Shown piece after piece: positions 31,774-34,621 of a stretch of 34,621 bases of DNA. The notes beneath the pieces were generated by a model. It did not search any database. It was not told the DNA's origin and worked only from the letters and a program-made list of their open reading frames with translations. Source of the stretch: JBHIBD01 sp046758865 (GTDB lineage: Bacteria; Planctomycetota; Brocadiia; Brocadiales; Bathyanammoxibiaceae); assembly GCA_046758865.1 (NCBI GenBank), contig JBHIBD010000021.1, positions 1 to 34,621 on the forward strand, read 5' to 3'. The stretch's first letter is position 1. The number at the start of each line of letters is the position of its first letter. The translations under genes were made by a program, and so were the position numbers.

Positions 31774-32754
31774 TTGTACAGGAATGTAGCTACGGTCCTA
31801 ATAACGTGCATGTTGTTCGCCTTAGGATGTTCTAATTATGGTTCTCATAGAGAATCCTACGCCAACTTAGTGAGGGGGGGAAACATCCCCATAAGCAAAC
31901 ATGCTGCCTATCAAGACAGTGTCATCTTGCATAAGGCGTTAGGAGAAAAATACTACTCGGATCGCCGGTACCAGCTAGCTATTGAAGAGTTTTCCATGGC
32001 TGCGGAACTAGCCCCCGGTGATGCTGGGGCGTATGAAGGTTTAGGCCGCTCTTATAGAGAGATAGGGAAACTCGACAAGGCGATTGAAGCACTGGAAAAG
32101 GGACTTGCGCTTGTGCCCCCGTCTCAGATTTCACCTACCCACGCAAAACTCCGCAACACTAAGGCTGTGACTTACGATATGATGGGGAAATATAGAGAAG
32201 CTATTGTGGAGTACGAGAAGGCTATTGAATTAGACCTAACTAATGATTCCTATTATAATAACATGGGTTTTTCCTATTTGTTGCAGAAACGGGTAGAAGA
32301 ATCCCTCTCCGCATTTAAGAAGGCCATAGAAATCAACCCAGATAACAAGACAACCCATTCAAACTTGGGGTACGCCTATGGCTTGAAGGGCGCGTACGAA
32401 CTGGCACTAAATGAGTTTAGACTGGCGAGCGACGAAGCATCTGCTTATAACAATATGGGATACATCTATACTAAAAATGGTAAATTATCTGAAGCCATAG
32501 AATCCTATGATAATGCACTGAAGATTAATCCAAACATACCCTCAACCTACTATAATAAGGGGAGGGCTTACGAATTGTTAGGAGACGCTGATAAGGCGAT
32601 ACAGGCATATCAAGAGTTCCTTAAGTACACCACCAAACCCTCAGCAGCTGAAGAGGCCTTTGATAGGATGCAGGCGCTAAAAAGGAGAAATGAAGAGAAA
32701 TTGACTGAAACAGACCTGAAACCCACTTCAGGGGGAACCATGTTAACACATTAG
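31774..32754 (+). CDS. TadD-like TPR lipoprotein
   Basis: A 326-aa lipoprotein. It has a hydrophobic N-terminus with lipobox FALG-C (VATVLITCMLFALGCSNY), then about six tetratricopeptide repeats, for example LAIEEFSMAAELAPGDAGAY, AIEALEKGLALVP, AIVEYEKAIELDLTND, SLSAFKKAIEINPDN and AIESYDNALKINPN. TadD proteins are outer-membrane pilotins or scaffolds for the secretin in Tad systems, and the position at the end of the locus fits (inference). I choose the TTG at 31774 because AAGGAG lies about 10 nt upstream and it gives a clean lipoprotein signal. The TTG at 31753 would add seven residues (LRRGRN region) and has no ribosome site. Confidence 0.85.
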   Translation: MYRNVATVLITCMLFALGCSNYGSHRESYANLVRGGNIPISKHAAYQDSVILHKALGEKYYSDRRYQLAIEEFSMAAELAPGDAGAYEGLGRSYREIGKLDKAIEALEKGLALVPPSQISPTHAKLRNTKAVTYDMMGKYREAIVEYEKAIELDLTNDSYYNNMGFSYLLQKRVEESLSAFKKAIEINPDNKTTHSNLGYAYGLKGAYELALNEFRLASDEASAYNNMGYIYTKNGKLSEAIESYDNALKINPNIPSTYYNKGRAYELLGDADKAIQAYQEFLKYTTKPSAAEEAFDRMQALKRRNEEKLTETDLKPTSGGTMLTH

Positions 32755-32764
32755 GTTGCTGCCC

Positions 32765-32809
32765 CTCATCCTGCAATTGGATATTGCCTCAAGGGTTTAT
32801 GAGTTTTTT
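32765..32809 (+). terminator. Possible terminator at the end of the Tad locus
   Basis: CTCAT (32765-32769) pairs with ATGAG (32799-32803), which is followed by six T (32804-32809). An inner GCAAT/ATTGC hairpin lies between the arms. It starts 11 nt after the TPR gene. The outer stem is short, so the call is tentative. Confidence 0.4.
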
Positions 32810-33352
32810 AAGGCGCTTCCATACTCCAAAGATACGTTGTTCGACCCAATTACAAATGCGACGTCAAAGAATCCAAATTTGCTAAAGTAAAAATAGGTAC
32901 GGTCAAAAATATACACACTGTTTTTAGTCTTGATGGCAGACCTTCTATATTTCTTACCATCCGCAAGAGAAAATGACCCTCCTTAACGTAGCCATGGGCC
33001 TCAACGTTACAAAAACTTGACTGTGTGTTAGGTCTTCCCAACATAGGATGGCTTCTCCCTTTTTCTTCACGGCGTCCATCCCTTAGCGACCTTTTATATC
33101 ACCTGGTTACTAAAAATGTTATTCAAAGCTGAGGTATAAACAAATTGGGTTAAAGTTTAGGTCTAGTTATTTAACGATTTGCGGGTAAGAGAAGTTCGCT
33201 GATAAATGAATTTAGGACAATGCCGATAGGCCGTAGTCGGCTACACGGTGTTGTGAAAGAAGGACAACCGTTTGGACGCCAAAGGGCCTTCGGAGAGGTG
33301 TGTACCAAAGGGCACAAGAGATTTAAGACTTGTTAGAAAAGAAGGTTAAATA
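32810..33352. other. Gene-poor stretch with a possible gene remnant
   Basis: No complete gene seen in about 540 bases. At 32860-32976 the plus frame reads as protein-like sequence (KFAKVKIGTVKNIHTVF, then SLDGRPSIFLTIRKRK, stop). It faintly recalls the periplasmic part of RND-type efflux pumps, with no start codon or upstream continuation. A small inverted repeat GCCGA/TCGGC lies near 33221-33240. The rest shows nothing recognisable. Confidence 0.35.
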
Positions 33353-33429
33353 TGGTACGCCCGACAGGATTCGAACCTGTGACCTACGGTTTAGGAAACC
33401 GTCGCTCTATCCTGCTGAGCTACGGGCGC
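33353..33429 (-). tRNA. tRNA-Arg (anticodon CCU)
   Basis: On the minus strand a full cloverleaf reads out. The 7-bp acceptor is GCGCCCG/CGGGCGT, the D arm starts with GCTC and pairs with GAGC, the anticodon stem is ACGGT/ACCGT with loop TTCCTAA (anticodon CCT), and the T arm is ACAGG-TTCGAAT-CCTGT. Discriminator A is at 33356, and the CCA end is encoded (33353-33355). It decodes AGG. Confidence 0.96.
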
Positions 33430-33454
33430 ACCTCTTTAATTCCCATCAAAACAT

Positions 33455-33483
33455 ATCTTAGCAGAAAGACCTTTCACCTTCAA
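33455..33483 (-). promoter_or_regulatory. Promoter of the tRNA-Arg gene
   Basis: On the minus strand TTGAAG (33478-33483) and TAAGAT (33455-33460) are separated by 17 nt. The start site would be about 18 nt before the mature tRNA 5' end. Confidence 0.5.
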
Positions 33484-33568
33484 TCTGGAAGTCCGGCTCC
33501 AGGTAGGCACAAAAAGTAGAGTTGCAGGATACTAGGAAAAGCAGAAAAGGGCATCAGATAAGATATCA

Positions 33569-34390
33569 TTAAACTTTCCCCTCCACAAAGGGCACCTCAA
33601 AGACCTTTTCGTGGAAGATGGGTCCATGGCCAAAGAAACCATCTTCACCGAAGAGTTCTCCGTGGTCTGAAGTTATTATTATATAGGTGTTAGGGAGACA
33701 TTTGCGGTAGAGTTTGTCTAATAATGCATCAACATATTCTATACACTCTACCTGCTTTTTTTTGAACTTATCCAGCTGTTCTTGGTCAAAAAAATTTTCA
33801 GATTTACTGCCTTTAAATTTCTCGGTTGTAACTGCGTCACCCAGATGTTTGAGAACACCGTGAACGCCATGGAGGTGAGGTGTCTCCCCCTCGAGCATAT
33901 AAGGATAGTGGGTCTCTCCCAGGTTTAGAAAATAGAAAGTGGGACGGCCGGAATTAAATTCTATTTCATCTATCATCCCAGCAAAGTCGTTATGCTCTTC
34001 CATTAACTTATAATCGTCGAAGTAGTTCGAAAAGGTTGTAAATCTATTTAGAACTGGCAAGGAGACCTTTCCCACCGTTTTATAACCTAATTTTATGAGG
34101 AGGTTGGGTAGAGATATTTCGGGCAAAAAGGTCTTAAATTCAAGATTGGGCACGCCGAGCCTATCGGTCCACTTTGTGAAATCCTCCTTGTAAACCTCGG
34201 AGGCAAAGACACCTGGCGGATTTACGTGGGGTGTCATGCCCATGAGATATACATAGTGGGCAGGTGATGTCCAACTGGCAAAGCTATACCTTCTCTCTAT
34301 TCTGCCCAGTTTTTCCATATTGGGCTTTCTTGCCTCTATGCAGTTATCGTAACGACAACTGTCCATGATAACGTATACAAGATTATTCAT
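33569..34390 (-). CDS. Alkaline-phosphatase-superfamily (sulfatase-like) hydrolase
   Basis: A 273-aa cytoplasmic protein (no signal peptide) with the metal-binding motifs of the sulfatase / phosphodiesterase superfamily. VYVIMDSCRYD at the N-terminus gives the first Asp ligand. The nucleophile region is SWTSPAH, and FYFLNLGETHYPY and TYIIITSDHGELFGEDGFFGHGP follow. The nucleophile position lacks Cys, so a formylglycine sulfatase is unlikely; a phospho-transferase or phosphodiesterase is possible. It is shorter than most family members and ends soon after the last metal motif. The substrate is unknown. GGGAAGGT lies just before the ATG. It is not obviously linked to the Tad locus. Confidence 0.82.
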   Translation of the reverse strand: MNNLVYVIMDSCRYDNCIEARKPNMEKLGRIERRYSFASWTSPAHYVYLMGMTPHVNPPGVFASEVYKEDFTKWTDRLGVPNLEFKTFLPEISLPNLLIKLGYKTVGKVSLPVLNRFTTFSNYFDDYKLMEEHNDFAGMIDEIEFNSGRPTFYFLNLGETHYPYMLEGETPHLHGVHGVLKHLGDAVTTEKFKGSKSENFFDQEQLDKFKKKQVECIEYVDALLDKLYRKCLPNTYIIITSDHGELFGEDGFFGHGPIFHEKVFEVPFVEGKV

Positions 34391-34466
34391 TTACCTTCCC
34401 GCCTTTCCTTATTTTACTGTGCGATAATAGTTTTTTTCTAACCGTTATTTCTCCATTTTTCCTAAT

Positions 34467-34586
34467 TTCTTCGCAAAAAACTATCGAACACGTCATAATA
34501 AATCAAGAATATAATCTTTCTTTGCTTCTCATTTACAAGTTGTACTTTCTTTTACATTATGCACAGGGTTCTTCGCAAAAGTCTAT
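34467..34586 (+). repeat. Imperfect direct repeat upstream of the sulfatase-like gene
   Basis: TTCTTCGCAAAA, two variable bases, then CTAT occurs at 34467-34484 and again at 34569-34586, 102 bp apart, in AT-rich DNA. It may be a pair of regulator sites for the flanking genes. Confidence 0.35.
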
Positions 34587-34621
34587 ATTATAAAAAGAAG
34601 TTGCCAAAATGGTACGATGAG
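34559..34621 (+). CDS. Possible start of a gene running off the window end
   Basis: An ATG at 34559 opens a frame that stays open to the last base (begins MHRVLRKSLYYKKKLPKWYD). It is divergent from the sulfatase-like gene. Only 21 residues are visible, there is no clear ribosome site, and one copy of the direct repeat overlaps its first codons, so it may not be real. Confidence 0.25.
   Translation, partial: MHRVLRKSLYYKKKLPKWYDE

Noticed and set aside
32850..33044. 64-residue minus-strand frame in the gene-poor stretch
   Set aside because: It has no ribosome site or promoter and no protein-like motif; the opposite strand reads more like a remnant.
33221..33290. Possible riboswitch-like fold before the tRNA region
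   Set aside because: Only one 5-bp inverted repeat is visible, with no recognisable conserved riboswitch core and no downstream gene on that strand.
1..34621. CRISPR arrays, insertion sequences, phage or integrase genes
   Set aside because: No regular spaced repeats, no transposase or integrase motifs and no clear terminal inverted repeats were seen on either strand.

Overview
The window looks like chromosomal DNA of a diderm (Gram-negative-type), probably anaerobic environmental bacterium. Evidence is a secretin, a FadL-type outer-membrane protein, a lipoprotein TPR subunit, several HD-GYP and two-component proteins, a carbamate kinase, and a cyclic-2,3-diphosphoglycerate-synthetase-like protein. 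A Planctomycetota (Brocadiales-like) or similar deep-branching origin fits the gene content, but nothing here proves it. No transposon, phage or CRISPR was seen.

Layout. (1) 1-2283: the tail of one HD-GYP gene and a complete REC-PAS-HD-GYP paralogue. (2) 2284-8597: accessory metabolic and regulatory genes. These are DUF4438 plus a double DUF1858 protein, a secreted protein, a MerR regulator with a HicB-like tail followed by an unusually elaborate terminator or RNA, a secreted SRPBCC protein, and a carbamate kinase / cPGS-like pair. (3) 8594-11235, minus strand: an operon of REC-HD-GYP, FadL-like porin and an Flp-type pilin, preceded by a good sigma-54 (-24/-12) promoter. (4) 11428-20886, plus strand: a regulatory operon with a strong sigma-70 promoter overlapped by a palindrome. 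It holds a hybrid histidine kinase, an NtrC-type sigma-54 activator, a B12-type radical SAM protein, an atypical beta-ketoacyl synthase and a membrane histidine kinase, and ends in a terminator. (5) 21285-32754: a Tad/Flp pilus locus (small membrane ORF, two tandem flp pilins, tadE, cpaB, cpaC, tadG-like, cpaE/tadZ, tadA, tadB, tadC, TPR lipoprotein). (6) 32755-34621: a gene-poor stretch, tRNA-Arg(CCU), an alkaline-phosphatase-fold (sulfatase-like) protein, and AT-rich DNA.

How the parts may work together. The sigma-54 activator in region 4 sits between two operons whose leaders carry -24/-12 promoter motifs: the REC-HD-GYP/porin/pilin operon and the pilin-pilin-Tad operon. The simplest reading is a self-contained circuit. 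Two sensor kinases feed an NtrC-like regulator, which switches on pilin synthesis and a c-di-GMP phosphodiesterase-type protein. The pilin unit, including its promoter and leader RNA, has been tandemly duplicated, and only the first copy keeps the invariant -12 GC. The radical SAM and condensing-enzyme genes embedded in the regulatory operon are the least expected part. The condensing enzyme has Gln where the second catalytic His is expected.

All assignments come from reading the sequence by eye; no searches were run. Domain boundaries are approximate.
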